This document shows, piece after piece, positions 24,730-35,897 of a stretch of 64,000 bases of DNA. The position numbers were made by a program, and so were the translations under genes. The notes under the pieces were generated by a model. That model was given only the letters and a program-made list of their open reading frames with translations, had not been told where the DNA came from and did no database searches. Numbering within the stretch: the stretch's first letter is position 1; the number at the start of each line of letters is the position of its first letter. The stretch is from contig NC_084665.1 of the NCBI RefSeq assembly GCF_028389875.1, positions 100,793,435 through 100,857,434 on the forward strand. The letters are read 5' to 3'. The stretch comes from Rhea pennata. Lineage: Eukaryota > Chordata > Aves > Rheiformes > Rheidae.

Positions 24730-24939
24730 GCAACAAGATTATGAAAAGATTCAAAAAAAATTTTAATATAGAAGTGATGTAGAGAAACTGAAGTCTACTT
24801 CACTATACTCCACTTGAAATTCTCAGTGCTTGGAAGTATGAAGTTGGGAGCGATGGAAAATGAAATGAACCTCCTAACAAGAAGCAGCAATTCTTCAATC
24901 CAGTAATACTGAGGCAAAAGAAAGGCAGTGCACTGAGGT

Positions 24940-24948
24940 TTACCCCAT
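24940..24948 (-). other. Minimal uORF (Met-Gly-stop)
   Basis: The nine bases ATGGGGTAA in the PTP4A1 leader, 229 nt before the main start. The start context is GG-rich. Such two-codon uORFs can stall or recycle ribosomes; function here is inferred. Confidence 0.55.
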
Positions 24949-25061
24949 CCAGGTCTGAATTCTTGTGTTAAATGCTCTGCCAATTTCAATTCAATACTTC
25001 TTATCCTGGTCAACCACTCTTAGGGGGGCTTCTTGGTGGAGTAGTAATGAATTTCTACAGT

Positions 25062-28000
25062 TCACTTGTCTGCATAGAGGTCGTGCTGTGCCTGGCAGTA
25101 GTCTCCACTGCCCTTCAGAAACTCCATAAATGTGTGACCAAGAACACCACAGAACTGCTGTAAAGAGAGGGGGAGGGGAGGGAAAAAAAAGTGAGAATAA
25201 GTGAAGTAAGGTTATTTTGAAGACTCTGAGCATTATAAAAAGAACTGAAAGCACAGAGACTAAGTAGCATCACACATCTATTTTTCAATCTAAGAATTAG
25301 TATTGCATAAGAATCCTGCTATCTTTCTTGGCAAGAATTATTTGCAAGTAAATACGCTTACTTAATACAAGGTTTCCATATATGGGTAGTTTTAATACCA
25401 GTAACTTAAATGTATTAAAATACCAACTCAAGTATGCTAACATAGAGCAAAAAGATCATGCTTTTAAAACCAGTATTTATACAACGCACATCCTTTCTAG
25501 GATATCCACAAAAGTGTGTTTTCCATTCTGAATTGAAAGACACATTACAACAGCTACTGAAGTGGCAATAACTTTTAAGTAGTCCCAAACAAGCAACAGT
25601 AAGATTCCAAGCATATTAAGGCTAAGTATTAGACAATTTCTAGTCTTTAAAAGACAAAACTACCAATCTCTAGCCTTTAAGGCATGCTACTTAATTTTCA
25701 TGAAAGCATCACTAATTCACACACAGAAGAGCCAGTTAAAAAAAAAAAAAAAAAAAAAGAAGAAGAAGAAGAAAAAGCACCTAAATTGACTAGTTTCAAA
25801 TGGAAAGTCTTCAAAGCAAGTATACAAGATGTTTTCAGGAACCCCAGCTTGTAACAAGCAAATGCAAAATCTTTAAGTGACATAACAAAATAATGTGAGC
25901 TTTTTAAATATGCTTAGAGACTTTCAATGCACACAGATTTCTAACTAGCACAGATTTCATACACAAAAAGCTGAAGATATATATTCACTTGTCGTATTTG
26001 TTTTCTTCTACCTTTATCTGCCTTTCCCCACCATCACTTTTTAACTGGGCCAAAGTAGTACTGACATTCTAGCTAAAGATATACAGACAATTTATTGCAT
26101 AGGTTATTCTTCCCCAGGGGAGCTGTTATTTTGCTATGGTTAAGTTTACACATAAACTTATTGCAAGACAAAGTCATACAATAGATAGCTGATTAACTAG
26201 TTTGAATTGTATTCATTTATAGATGCTGCTAAGTAAACAATCCAAAAACATATGCTTTTAAAAATTTTATGGTACATTATGGCACGAAAGTTAATTTTGT
26301 GCCCAGCCACAGTATTAATGCTGCTGACAATATCTAGAAGGTCCTGTCTACCTAGGAAACACAAAGGGGTGACAAGAGAAGGTTGTTTCTGAAAAAGACA
26401 CAAGCTGAACCAGGAACACACTGAATATACTTAGGTACTTGACAGTAACATCACTGATCCTACAACTTTTTGGCAGAAGACTGATTTGTGTTGTCCAGTC
26501 AACTCTAAGAGTAGGAAGAAATCCATCTATCTCCATGCCCAAAGAAGATACTGCCCAAGATACTTTGGAAACAGATTATTCAAAACATACAGTGCTACCA
26601 AACTGCTACTGCAAACTTACTCTTTTATCTATTTTGTGAGCAAGGAGACAGTAACATAATTTTTTAGCTTCATATATCCAGTTTCTGCCAAACAGAAGCT
26701 GTTATCAACATTGCAGCCTCAATGCTATTTTTTTTTTAAATCACAAACTAAATCCATGTATGCATCTCTCTAATCATGGCAAATGTATGTGAGAAAATAA
26801 GGAGAAGAGACAATATCTCAGTGCTCTGCCTAAAATTTTTATTTCAAAGAACTAGGAAGGAACCAGGCTGTACAGAATAGCTTCCCAACCACAAGAAAAC
26901 AAATTCAAAAGATCAGGTTCTAAAGAATACTGTACAATATCCTAATGTCTTTTCCAAAGGGCAGGAAAAACCAAAGCTACATGTGAATCAGTCATGGCTG
27001 CTAATTTCTATCTAGGATTTGCAGTCAGATCAAGGCCTCATTGCAGACACTAAACTGTATACAGGACTACAATGAACCTACCTAGTAACAACTATTAGTA
27101 TGTTGTGACCTCTGCTTAATGCTAACAGCTTAATTGTTTAGTTTTCTGGGAGATACCTTAGCAGATCAGATATCCTGAAAGTACTTTTGCAGATGTTTAC
27201 AAGGGGCCCCTTCCAGAAACGCCAGGAAGCCCAGTTTGAAAGCAAGAGATATGAACAAAGGGTATCGTGAAAGGTGCATTAACAACAATAAAGTTAGTGT
27301 CCAGACATGGAAGAGTGACTAGTAGAAGCCATAGTTGGTATCCATCTTTTTCACTTTCAAAACTGCAGAAGAGGAATAATAAGTACAATGCATGAATTCT
27401 TAAAGTGAACTGCATTTTAAAGAATTGCAGCAACATTTCATGTTTTAGACAATCTTGCTCCATTCGTAAGGCCAGAGAAGAGGAAGTTCTAGTAACAGGG
27501 AAAATAAACATTTAAAAATGCACCTTAATTATAGGCATGGATTACACCACCACTCACCGCTAACTAGCGTGGAGAGTAAGTTAGCAAAAGAGTGGCAGAC
27601 AAAGTTCTTAGGAGGTCTTTACATACACTTTGTTACCACTATAGAGGTATTGCCACTAACTTTTTTTTTTTTTTTTTTTTTTTTTGCAAGTAACTGGCAG
27701 CTTCAGCTGTTACTTGTGATCATCTGGAGCTCTCACTGTCCCTTATTAAATTACAAGCATGAAAAAAAAGGAGAAAGAATGATCCTCTGAAGAGTCAAAG
27801 AACAGCACAGTAACAGAAACCAAGAGATTCTTAGAATCATTATACAACATACCAACTACACCACAGCAAAGAAGGGTAGAAGTGGTTAAGACTAAAACAA
27901 AACAAAAAAAACCCCTCAAAATCTAGAATCATACCTAAAAAGTCTGTCTAAAATACAGAGTGAGAAAAACTCAACAGGGCTTACTTAGAGTTACTTTCAA

Positions 28001-31000
28001 TTTGTTTAAGAAGCAGAATAGCAAAAAGGTACAGGACAGCTTTTGGTACACAGAGTCTTCATGCATCTTTTCTCATGCACCAATAGACCTCACGTTTACC
28101 TCCTAAAACTCTAGGAGGAATCATAGCTGGCCCTTCCCACTAGCAGAGGATAAAGAAGAGAGGCTGTCAGAAATAGAAATAAAAAAGGATGAAACTGAGC
28201 TCAAGAAGATTATGAGATTGAACTAGGTCACTAGGGTAAAAGAAAAGGCTTTCAAGTCTGCAAGATGGATAACTTTAAGGGGAAATGACTGCAGAATAAT
28301 TGGGAACAGTTAACATGAACCCATTCTGGGTCAGGTCAGAAGTAAAAAAGTCCAGATTCATCCAGTCTTGTATGTAGACTGCCATTTCTGCCTTTAGCAT
28401 GTTGTACTCGGTATGACACCAGATAAACACATCATGGGGTAAAGATAAGAGTAGACAGAAGAGCATTAGTTAAGTACTTAACTCCTACTTTTAAAGGACG
28501 ATATTAATCCCATCTAGAAACTGGGTTCACAATTCAAATTATTATACAGAATTGATGCAAGTATATTACATAATGTCAGGTTTGAGTTCTATGTACAATT
28601 AACCCCTATAAATGAATCAATTTCTTTAATACTAGCTTAGCAGTTAGCAATTAGACCCATCAGCACCTTACTAATTCACACAACTAAAGATCTAACCAAA
28701 CATGCATTTCAGTCTCACTGTTTGCCTTGGCAACAGCTGCTGCCACATTATAAAGGGGGAAAGCTCACATTTTCCTTTGATGAGAATGCCTCTCTTCATC
28801 ATTATTAGTGAGAAAGAATATGTAAACCAATCTGCAGCATAGTAACAAATTGTACTGTCCTATAACTGTTTTGCCTAGTTTAGTTTCTGGAAAAGTTATA
28901 TCTGAAACAAAGAGTTTTCAAAATTTATTTGTACTAACTGTGATGCTTAAAGACTTTTAGGTCTCCTGAAAGACTTAAGTCTCCTGAAAGGAGACAATTA
29001 CTTCAGAAGTTTCAACTCATCTCCCCCCAAAAAGATAAAAAGACAATCCAAAGAGTTTTGTCTCAAGAGAAGCTGTTTCAGGATTCTTCTTTCACAAATC
29101 AAGTGAAAAGTAAAGACAACAAGTATATTAGCATGCTATTTGGGTTATAATATTACACCACAGTACAAGGTTTCACCATTCTTCAGCAGAAAGGCCTAGA
29201 AGGGAAGACATCAGGTATAGAAATACTGCTGTAGTAATTAAGACCAGCTTCTGCTTAGGGAGAACTCGAATGACTTAAGTGACTTTCAAGAGGCTTGAAA
29301 GTGCAATTTTGAGATTACTGAATTGTTTCAGATAGTTAAATATTTGGTAGGTGGGCTATTGAAAAAGTCAAGACTTGACAGCACACAAAAGCTGTGTCCG
29401 ATCAAGTGGATTATCACACGCACAAATTCATACCATTATATATACATTTCTGTAATGGATTATCACCAACTAATCATCTACGTCATCAATTTGGGTCCAG
29501 CAAGTTTTTTTCCATTTCAAAGCAAGTTTTCCTTGAAGAAATCTAACACTGAAAGTTTTAGAGACACAAGTAACAGCTTTATTCAAGCAAGAAGACATCT
29601 TAAAGCTTTCTTTTTTGCCCCTCCACCTCCTTTTCTTCTTTTTGTTTTTTTTTGTTTTGTTTTGTTTTTGTTTTTTTAAAAAAATCATGCCTTTCTCTAG
29701 GACAAGAATCTAAAGTATTTGTCTTCACTGACAAGTAGATTGAATCAACACATTATTTCTGCTTTTGAAACAGTCACTCATGTCTGGCAAAAGACCACTT
29801 ACAAAAGAGATGCATTAGATCTTTCCCTTACACAAACTGGCAACAAAGTATAACATTATTGCCTGCTGTTACTGTTCTGTTCTTAGCTTGGCAGCATCTT
29901 AAAAAGTATGCAAATGTAAGTGTTTATTTACATAGTTACCTGACATTTCATTCCACCTTAAGATGATCTATAACTGGCCCAGTTGCTCAATCCATCTGCT
30001 CATAGACCCAGAATATTTATATCCAGAATCAACTATTTGGGCTCACCCTTAGTAACTGAAAGCTCTGAATCAAAAAGTAGAAAACTATACTCATTTGTGG
30101 GCACCGCCAAATTGTAAGTTCTTCATTCTAACTTGATTTCTCTCACTATCTAAGTGACTTTCACTATGCAAGGCCTAACAATGACTGCCAGGCAGGGGAA
30201 GGAGGGAGGAAGTAAGGGGTACAAACTGCTGAGATGTCATTCATTACTGTTGAGCTCTACTGAAGGTTCATTAGGTATCGTTGAAAAAGATTAATCTCCT
30301 ATATATAAGATACAAGAATGCTTGTATGATTGTCTCAATAGCGATACCTACCTATGTTTTAAATTAGAGAAAGTGGCCCATGGCCTTAAAAACAAAACAA
30401 ACAAACAAAAACCAGAAATAAACAAAACAAAACCCACAAAAAACCCAAATATCACAAATAAGAGATTCCGAAGTCTACAATAGATGTGTTGTAAAGTAGT
30501 CTGAAGAAAAGATGTTCTTGTAGCTAAAGTATGCAGTCCAGGAAAAGAAATGGAACACATTATCACAAAACTTCCTGTATAATAATTGAGTGCAGCTTCC
30601 ACAGATGCTGAAACTAAGGCTCTGTGTCAGACCATCTTTCTAGTTCTCTTACTTGCACCACGAAGAAACATGTGCACGCAAACAAACTAAATGCTTAACA
30701 GACAATGGAGAAATAAAGACATCACAGAAACTATTCCCCTCTGCCTCATCTGAGGTATCCCCCTTTCAAAGTTTCTGAAAGCAAGGAATCTCAAAATGAC
30801 CTAACATTGCTGTTAAATTCAATAGCAAGCTATGTAACTCCTGTACATTTTAAGGAGGACATAAAAAAAAATTATGATATATATGCAGAGAAAGTCATTG
30901 TTGTATTTTATTACTCTAAGATAAGATACGGACTACTAAACAATACATTGTGTTTGTTAAGAAAGACACATGGGGTTTTGGATCTAATTTTAACACGTAT

Positions 31001-33292
31001 TCAAAACTGAGTTTTAGTATATGTATTTTAAATAGAAGGTGACAACCTACTACTAGTTTAGAATTCAGCAACAACTCAAACTCCCTGATCAAGGTACTTT
31101 CCAGGGTAAGTGGTCACTTTCAGTCAGCCTACACATTGGGATAAATCCAGAATTCTTACGTGGCATATATTCAGTTAAAACATGAAAGCTTCTACAATAT
31201 AAAGGGGAGAATTTAGCCTTAGTAGATGAGATCTACTTATTTACTGTCTTACTGACAAATTTATCTTCCCTGAGACAAAGGCAACTTTCTCGCTAGGCCT
31301 TTGCTACACCAGCTATTCATTTTTCTTTTTCACTCCCGCATTTCCTCCCATCTACATGTGATTTCTATATTGTTGCCTTGACATTTTTGCTCCAGAACAA
31401 TCCTGTCCCTTTAAGACTTCATTTCAAAACCCTTTTCTGTTCCATCAATGCAACAATAAGGGCTGACATTTAAGCGTCATCTACAGGTTTAGGTTTGACA
31501 ATCTAATGAGACTAAAAGGAGAGAGGGTTCCTATTTCTGAGTCACCGTTTTGGACTCTCTGCAGATGCAGGTAGACATATTGGAAAGTTGTCTCCAGCAG
31601 CAATAAGAAAAAAGAATCACACAATGCCTAAGCCACAAAGGCTGCATACTTGTTAGCTTGTGATATCTGCAATTTATTTAGCTGGCTACCTGACAGTTAT
31701 TGAGGTCTGTGTGCAACTGTCATCAATCATACTTTCTACTATAACTACGTGATAGTTACTTCACTTTGACAACTTCTTGTCTTTCTTCTATCAGCAACAA
31801 ACATACTTCTTGTGTGCTTTAATACCAGCACAGAGTGCATAGTTTGAGACATTAGCCAACAGAGATAAAAGGCAAAAATAAAACAGAATATGCGAGAAAA
31901 GCGAAATTTCTCATGTTAAACTACAACCCCTTTTCAGAAGGGAATGATGAAAACTCTTGTAAGGACAGAAGACAAGGCCTTAAAAGCAGCTTCTGTCAGC
32001 CTAGATATCTGCTTGTATTCATCCGCTTGTCGAAGGCAGGCTCTTGCAAAAAAAAAAAAAAAAAAAAAAAAAAAATCGACTTTAACGTCTACGCAAACGA
32101 CTCCTCTGCAGACTTTTCTTCCCACCGAAGAATCGTCTGAAAATCCAGTCTGAAGACCGGCCGCATGCGCTCGCACGGCCACATCCCCCCTCCCTCCCCT
32201 TTCCTGCTCCCGAAAAGGAGCCACGTACTAAGCCTCAGCGGGTCCGAGGCCCTGCGCGGATGCAGCGCAGACAAAGGAAGCCGTTCTGCCGCTTGCGCCC
32301 TCTCCTCGCTGGCGGTTCCCCACGTGCCTCGGGAGAGAGCGGGGCGGACGGGGGGGAACGGGAGGCGGGCCGGGCCGGGGCCGGGGCCGCGGCGAGCCCG
32401 CGCCACCGCGCCATGCCGCCAGCCGCGCCTTCCCCCGCCCCTCGGCGATGATTCAGTCTCCGGCCCTCTGCGCCGCCACCTGCGTGGCGCGTCGGCCGCC
32501 CACGGACAAGCCTCGGCTTGCCCCGCGCCCCAGGCGCCCGCAGCCCCCGGCCGCTCGTCCCGCGCCACACGACGGGCGCCGCGTTACCGGGCGAGCGCGG
32601 CGGCGGGGCGGGCGGGGCCGAGGAGCGGCGCCAGCGGCCGGGCCGGCGCCGCGGCTGCAGCGATCACGGGTTTGAACCACGCTTCGATCGGGCTCCTGAA
32701 ACGGAGCCATCTTGTCATTCGGAGCCGCCGCCCGGCCCCGGCCCCGGGCCGGCCTCCCCCCGACACGCACGGGGCTCCCCGCCGCCCAACCCGCGGCGGT
32801 TTGCGCCAGCGCGGCCCGGGAGCCGCCGCCGCACACAGACACCGAAGGGGCGGCGGGGGCCCGGCGCGGCGGGCGGGGCCGGCGGCGGCCACGCTCACAA
32901 AGGGGCTTTGTGCGTGGCCCGGGCCGCAGCCGCCGAGAGGTGACCCCGCCGCCGGCCAGCCGGCGCGCCGAGCGGCGCGAAAGGGCACGGGGGGGGCGGC
33001 GCCGCGGCCGGCAGGGCGGCAGAGCCGCGCCGCGGCCGCGCTGGCCCCGCTCCCGGGCGGCCCGCCGGGGAGGGGCCGCAGCCCGGCGCGGCGAGAAGCC
33101 GCCCGGAGCCGGCGTGGCCCGGTCGACAGAACAAAGAGACAACATGGAGGAGAGCAGAGCCGGGCGGGGGGGGGGGGGGGGGCGGGAAGCGGCAGCACGA
33201 GGGCGGCCGGCGCGGCGGGCCCGGCCCGGCGCGGCGCGGGCGGCGGCACTCACAGGAATATGGTTACTCATTGAAGACTGTAGCCTGATCAT
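25062..33292 (-). CDS. Spliced 44-codon uORF in the PTP4A1 leader
   Basis: Exon parts 33292-33254 (13 codons, starting MIRLQSSMSNHIP) and 25157-25062 (31 codons plus TGA) join in phase 0. The exon 2 part reads QFCGVLGHTFMEFLKGSG, continues through a DYCQAQ segment and ends HDLYADK. It has an internal in-frame Met (FME), two Cys and an amphipathic look, and differs from the low-complexity GC frames around it. No known domain is recognised. As I recall, PRL-family mRNAs are reported to have a conserved, Mg2+-responsive uORF, and this is the likely counterpart. The start has a weak context (T at -3, A at +4), so leaky scanning is expected. Use of the alternative CAG acceptor would drop one Gln and keep the frame. 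Confidence 0.65.
25738..25770. repeat. A21 run followed by (AAG)n
   Basis: 21 A and then several AAG units, an imperfect microsatellite in PTP4A1 intron 1. Confidence 0.9.
27661..27685. repeat. Homopolymer T25
   Basis: 25 uninterrupted T in PTP4A1 intron 1, A25 in the transcript. No transposon body is beside it. Confidence 0.9.
28979..28995. repeat. Perfect 7-bp hairpin next to a direct repeat
   Basis: GTCTCCT-GAA-AGGAGAC, preceded by another copy of GTCTCCTGAAAG about 19 nt upstream (28961-28972). Possibly a small local duplication in intron 1. Confidence 0.6.
32048..32075. repeat. Homopolymer A28
   Basis: 28 A at the edge of the PTP4A1 CpG island, separating AT-rich intron from GC-rich promoter DNA. 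Confidence 0.9.
32706..32714 (-). promoter_or_regulatory. YY1-type site (CAAGATGGC on the minus strand)
   Basis: A perfect YY1 core in the gene's transcription direction, within a roughly 70-bp stretch (32660-32730) that is less GC-extreme than its surroundings. YY1 sites in this orientation usually lie just downstream of a start site, suggesting an alternative PTP4A1 first exon here. Inference. Confidence 0.4.
33166..33182. repeat. G17 run, potential G-quadruplex
   Basis: 17 consecutive G on the plus strand, about 70 nt inside intron 1 from the exon 1 donor, so the G-rich strand is the template for PTP4A1. It may form a quadruplex. Confidence 0.8.
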
Positions 33293-33430
33293 ACAGCCGG
33301 GGTGCGGGCGCCACCGCCGGGGGCAGGAGGAGCAGAACCAGGAGGACGTGGAGGCGCTGGAGGCCGCGGAGCTGCCGGAGGGGGTTCGGCGGCGGCGCGA
33401 GGATGGACCATACAGCTGCGGCGGCGGCGG
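33254..33430 (-). other. PTP4A1: PTP4A1 exon 1 (noncoding leader)
   Basis: The 3' end is fixed by the donor: the exon ends CATATTCCT at 33254 and the intron begins GTGAGTG. The 5' end is unknown; 33430 is chosen to include the uORF start at 33411. The last 40 nt are much less GC-rich than the rest of the island, consistent with selection on the spliced uORF. Confidence 0.65.
33289..33411 (-). other. Proline-rich 40-codon uORF whose stop overlaps the next uORF start
   Basis: ATG at 33411-33409, stop TGA at 33291-33289. It encodes a Pro/Ala-rich peptide starting MVHPRAAAEPPP and ending GGGARTPAV. The TGA shares bases with the ATG of the spliced uORF (ATGA), a typical reinitiation geometry. The start context is weak at -3 (T) with G at +4. 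It exists only if transcription starts upstream of 33411. The peptide itself may be a GC-content artefact. Confidence 0.4.
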
Positions 33431-33571
33431 CGGACGGGTGGCTCTGCGGGCTGGCGCGGCGCTAACGTGGACGAGGCTGCACAAGGAGCGACCCTCGGCG
33501 CCGCCCCCCTGCACGAGCGCCGCCGCACCCGCCCCTCGCGCACGCACCGCCGTGACGAGCGTCGCCCCCCG

Positions 33572-33576
33572 CCAAT
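33572..33576 (+). promoter_or_regulatory. CCAAT box
   Basis: CCAAT in the context GCCAATCGG, matching the NF-Y consensus, which works in either orientation. It lies about 160 bp upstream of the uORF-containing part of PTP4A1 exon 1. Confidence 0.5.
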
Positions 33577-34020
33577 CGGAGGCGCCGCGAGAGCGACCGG
33601 GGCGGGGCCGGGGCCGCTTCGGGGCGTGGCCGCAGCCGGCTGGGCGGGGGCGGGAGGGTGTCAAGAGGCGGAGGCAGCCGGCGAGAACCGGTTAGTGAAT
33701 GAAGCGAGCGGCGGCGGCGGCGGCGGGGGTTGCGCGGGCGGGCGGGGACGGCGCGGCCCGAGGGGCGGCTGCGCCGGGCCGCGGCTCCGTCTCCAGCTGG
33801 CGGCGGTCTCGCCAGGGAGCGCCGCCGGCCCTGGCGCGGCCTCCGGCTCCCCCGGGTCGGCTCGTTCTAGACTCTTCGCCGGCGCTCGGTGGCCGCTCTG
33901 CGCCCTGCTGCCGTTACGGCCTGTGCGGCCGGCTCGGCCCGGCCCGCGCCCGGGGGGCAGGGGCGGGCCTGGCCTGGCGGCCAGCCGTGCCGGGGAAACT
34001 GCGGGAGCGGAGGGGAAAAT

Positions 34021-35740
34021 TGTGCACGAAAGCGTGGCGAGGCCGGGAAGGCATGCCTTAATGAACCTCTTTCCGAAATGCTGGTTAAGTGAGGGGGTGG
34101 CGTATTGCAGTCCTCACACGTCAGCGGTAGGGTCCAAAGTTGAACGCTTGTGGAATAATCACAGGTCTGCATGTTTTTTAATTTCTAAGCTCCTTTAGCC
34201 TTGAATGCTGAAATCTCTTTTGCAGCCTTAATGCTAATAGGAAGCTCTTAGCATTTTCTGCCTGCAGATCATTCTGTACTTTTTAGTAGAGGCAAAATCA
34301 TGATTTCTGTTTTAATAAATGGGAAATCTGCCCAATAGGCCAGAAGTAGTATAGAAAGCAGAGTAAGAACCCTCTCAGCCTTGTGCCCTCACTCCTAGAA
34401 AACAATCTCTCAAGAAACAGGTAGGTGTGTGCCTTTCAGTAACATACAGATGAAATCTGACTGGGAGACACTTGGCACTTCTCATCTACCATCAGTAGAG
34501 GACTGGGAGTCAATCCCCAGCTGAACACAATAACCTGGGAAACACCTTAATGTGGGTCATCTTTCTCCCTGTAAAATATCACAATACTGTTAGCTTCAGG
34601 TGGTCTGATACTATTGTGGTTTAGTTAACTAGTTAGGCCTTTCTTTTGTGTAATATTGTTACTATACAGTTTATAAATCTCGGTCTGCAGAAGTTGTTTT
34701 TGACCATAAGAAAATGACTTGGTTGTAACTCTCACATCAGTTTGTACTGGCTTGTATGGTATAGCTTGTTTGTATTTCCCCCCCCCACACACACACACCC
34801 TTTTTTTTCTGTATAAACTCCAGAAAACATGGTTGGTATGGAGGAGTTTTCTTCATAAACAGTATGTAAGAGATGTGTCATTCAGAATATGTATGTGTTT
34901 GCTACTGCAGGTACTTCATTTTCATTCCACCTGGGTGTAGAGTGGGTGGGCGTAGGCTGATTTCTGTTCAGGAGCCATATTTCTGCTAAGCTAATATGTT
35001 TTGAGTTTCTGAGCTATAAATACATCTGGGGTACTTCTATTTATATTTACATTTTGCCCTTACTGGCAGGCTTAGGGCACCTGTGTGGTGAACTTGAACA
35101 ACAGTGGTAGCTATTTGCACTTCCCCATGTAAAACTTCCTAAATATGTGCTCAAGAGTTCTGCAGAAAAATAAGATGATCCCAAAGTTAATGGCTGCCTG
35201 CGATATTGCTTATCTGTTGGTGAGTACCATGCTAGGAAGGTTTTTGGAGAGAAGGTGGACACAATTGATTCCTTCAATAAACCTTGAGGAATTTACTGTG
35301 GATAAAGTTCAGAGACAGATTAAACTGGCTCTTTACCTGCTATAATTATGCAGCTTTTTTCTTTGACAATAATGCAAGCTTTTGTTTACTATTCCATTGC
35401 ACATTAGACTGATCAGAATTTTAGAATCAAATTACTTCCTGCTGCAATATCCTGTAGCATAGTAGTTTACACTGGAATTAAGAGCCACTTGCAATTTCTT
35501 TGAAATTTGAATTCTTGAGAAGAAGAGTTAACTCAGAAGGCTTTTTGTTGAAAAACATGATTTTTGAGGAAAGAATTCCTGTATTGTTTTAACTTTTTAT
35601 TATTTGTTATGATAAACCCCCATCTGGACTCCCTAGTTGTGGTTGACTCTGCCATAGTAATCACTACTTAAGATGCAGTTCTTGTGTTTTATATTCTGAG
35701 ACAAGAAGAGATGCATGGAATTTTAGAGAGGAGAAACAGC
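34021..35740. other. Intergenic upstream of PTP4A1, no gene seen
   Basis: AT-rich DNA beyond the CpG island. It includes a short C-run/(AC)n tract (34780-34798). A plus-strand donor-like AACAG|GTAGGT at 34421 exists but no linked exon was found. Confidence 0.4.
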
Positions 35741-35882
35741 AGGGTAGTATACTCAGCTGGTTAGAGCATGGTGCTGCTAATGCCAAGGTTGCGGGTTCAA
35801 TCCTCATATGGGCTACACTGAGGGCTGGACTAGATGGTCTCCAGCGGTCCCTTCCAGCCTTATCATTCTATGATTCTGTGAT
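35741..35882 (+). mobile_element. tRNA-derived SINE with CR1-like tail, copy 1
   Basis: The 5' part resembles a tRNA, most like tRNA-Ile: A box 'actcagctggttagagca', anticodon-arm-like 'gctgctaatgccaagg', B box 'gggttcaatcc'. It is followed by the CR1-type tail 'ggctggactagatggtctcc', 'ggtcccttccagcc' and 'attctatgattctgtga'. This is the structure of avian CR1-mobilised tRNA SINEs (for example the zebra finch TguSINE1 type). It lacks the 3' acceptor half and is not a working tRNA gene. Confidence 0.85.
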
Positions 35883-35897
35883 CTTTCTGCCCTTATT

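Larger units (their letters stand above)
24607..25157 (-). other. PTP4A1: PTP4A1 exon 2 (leader plus first 35 codons)
   Basis: The acceptor is a long C/T tract ending CTTTACAG before 25157 and the donor is GTAAGG at 24606-24605. The tandem CAGCAG allows a second acceptor 3 nt further in (exon start 25154). The first 446 nt are 5' UTR containing the rest of the spliced uORF, one out-of-frame ATG and two minimal uORFs. Coding starts at 24711 in a good context (AAT ATG G, A at -3 and G at +4). Confidence 0.9.
25158..33253 (-). other. PTP4A1 intron 1
   Basis: 8.1 kb intron with a GTGAGT donor at 33253 and a polypyrimidine-CAG acceptor at 25158. The body is AT-rich with no CR1 copy recognised. 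It holds homopolymers A21 followed by AAG repeats (25738-25770), T25 (27661-27685) and A28 (32048-32075), an A-rich AAAC tract (30388-30450), and a hairpin (28979-28995). The donor-proximal 1.1 kb is CpG island and may contain an alternative first exon near 32700. Confidence 0.75.
32150..34020 (-). promoter_or_regulatory. PTP4A1: CpG island promoter of PTP4A1
   Basis: About 1.9 kb of CpG-dense DNA with abrupt AT-rich borders. It contains exon 1 and its splice donor. Visible motifs are an E-box CACGTG (32321-32326), a YY1-type GCCATCTTG (32706-32714), a CCAAT box (33572-33576) and a G17 run. No TATA box was found, as is normal for housekeeping promoters. The transcription start is probably between about 33420 and 33600. 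Open frames of 300-400 codons on both strands are composition artefacts. A divergent plus-strand transcript is possible but not shown. Confidence 0.8.

Noticed and set aside
32165-34198. Open frames up to 403 codons on both strands
   Set aside because: Same GC artefact. They run through the PTP4A1 splice donor and have no domain; only the short splice-linked uORFs were kept.
34421-34430. Plus-strand splice donor AACAG|GTAGGT near the PTP4A1 island (divergent lncRNA?)
   Set aside because: An isolated donor is expected by chance and no partner acceptor or exon could be supported.
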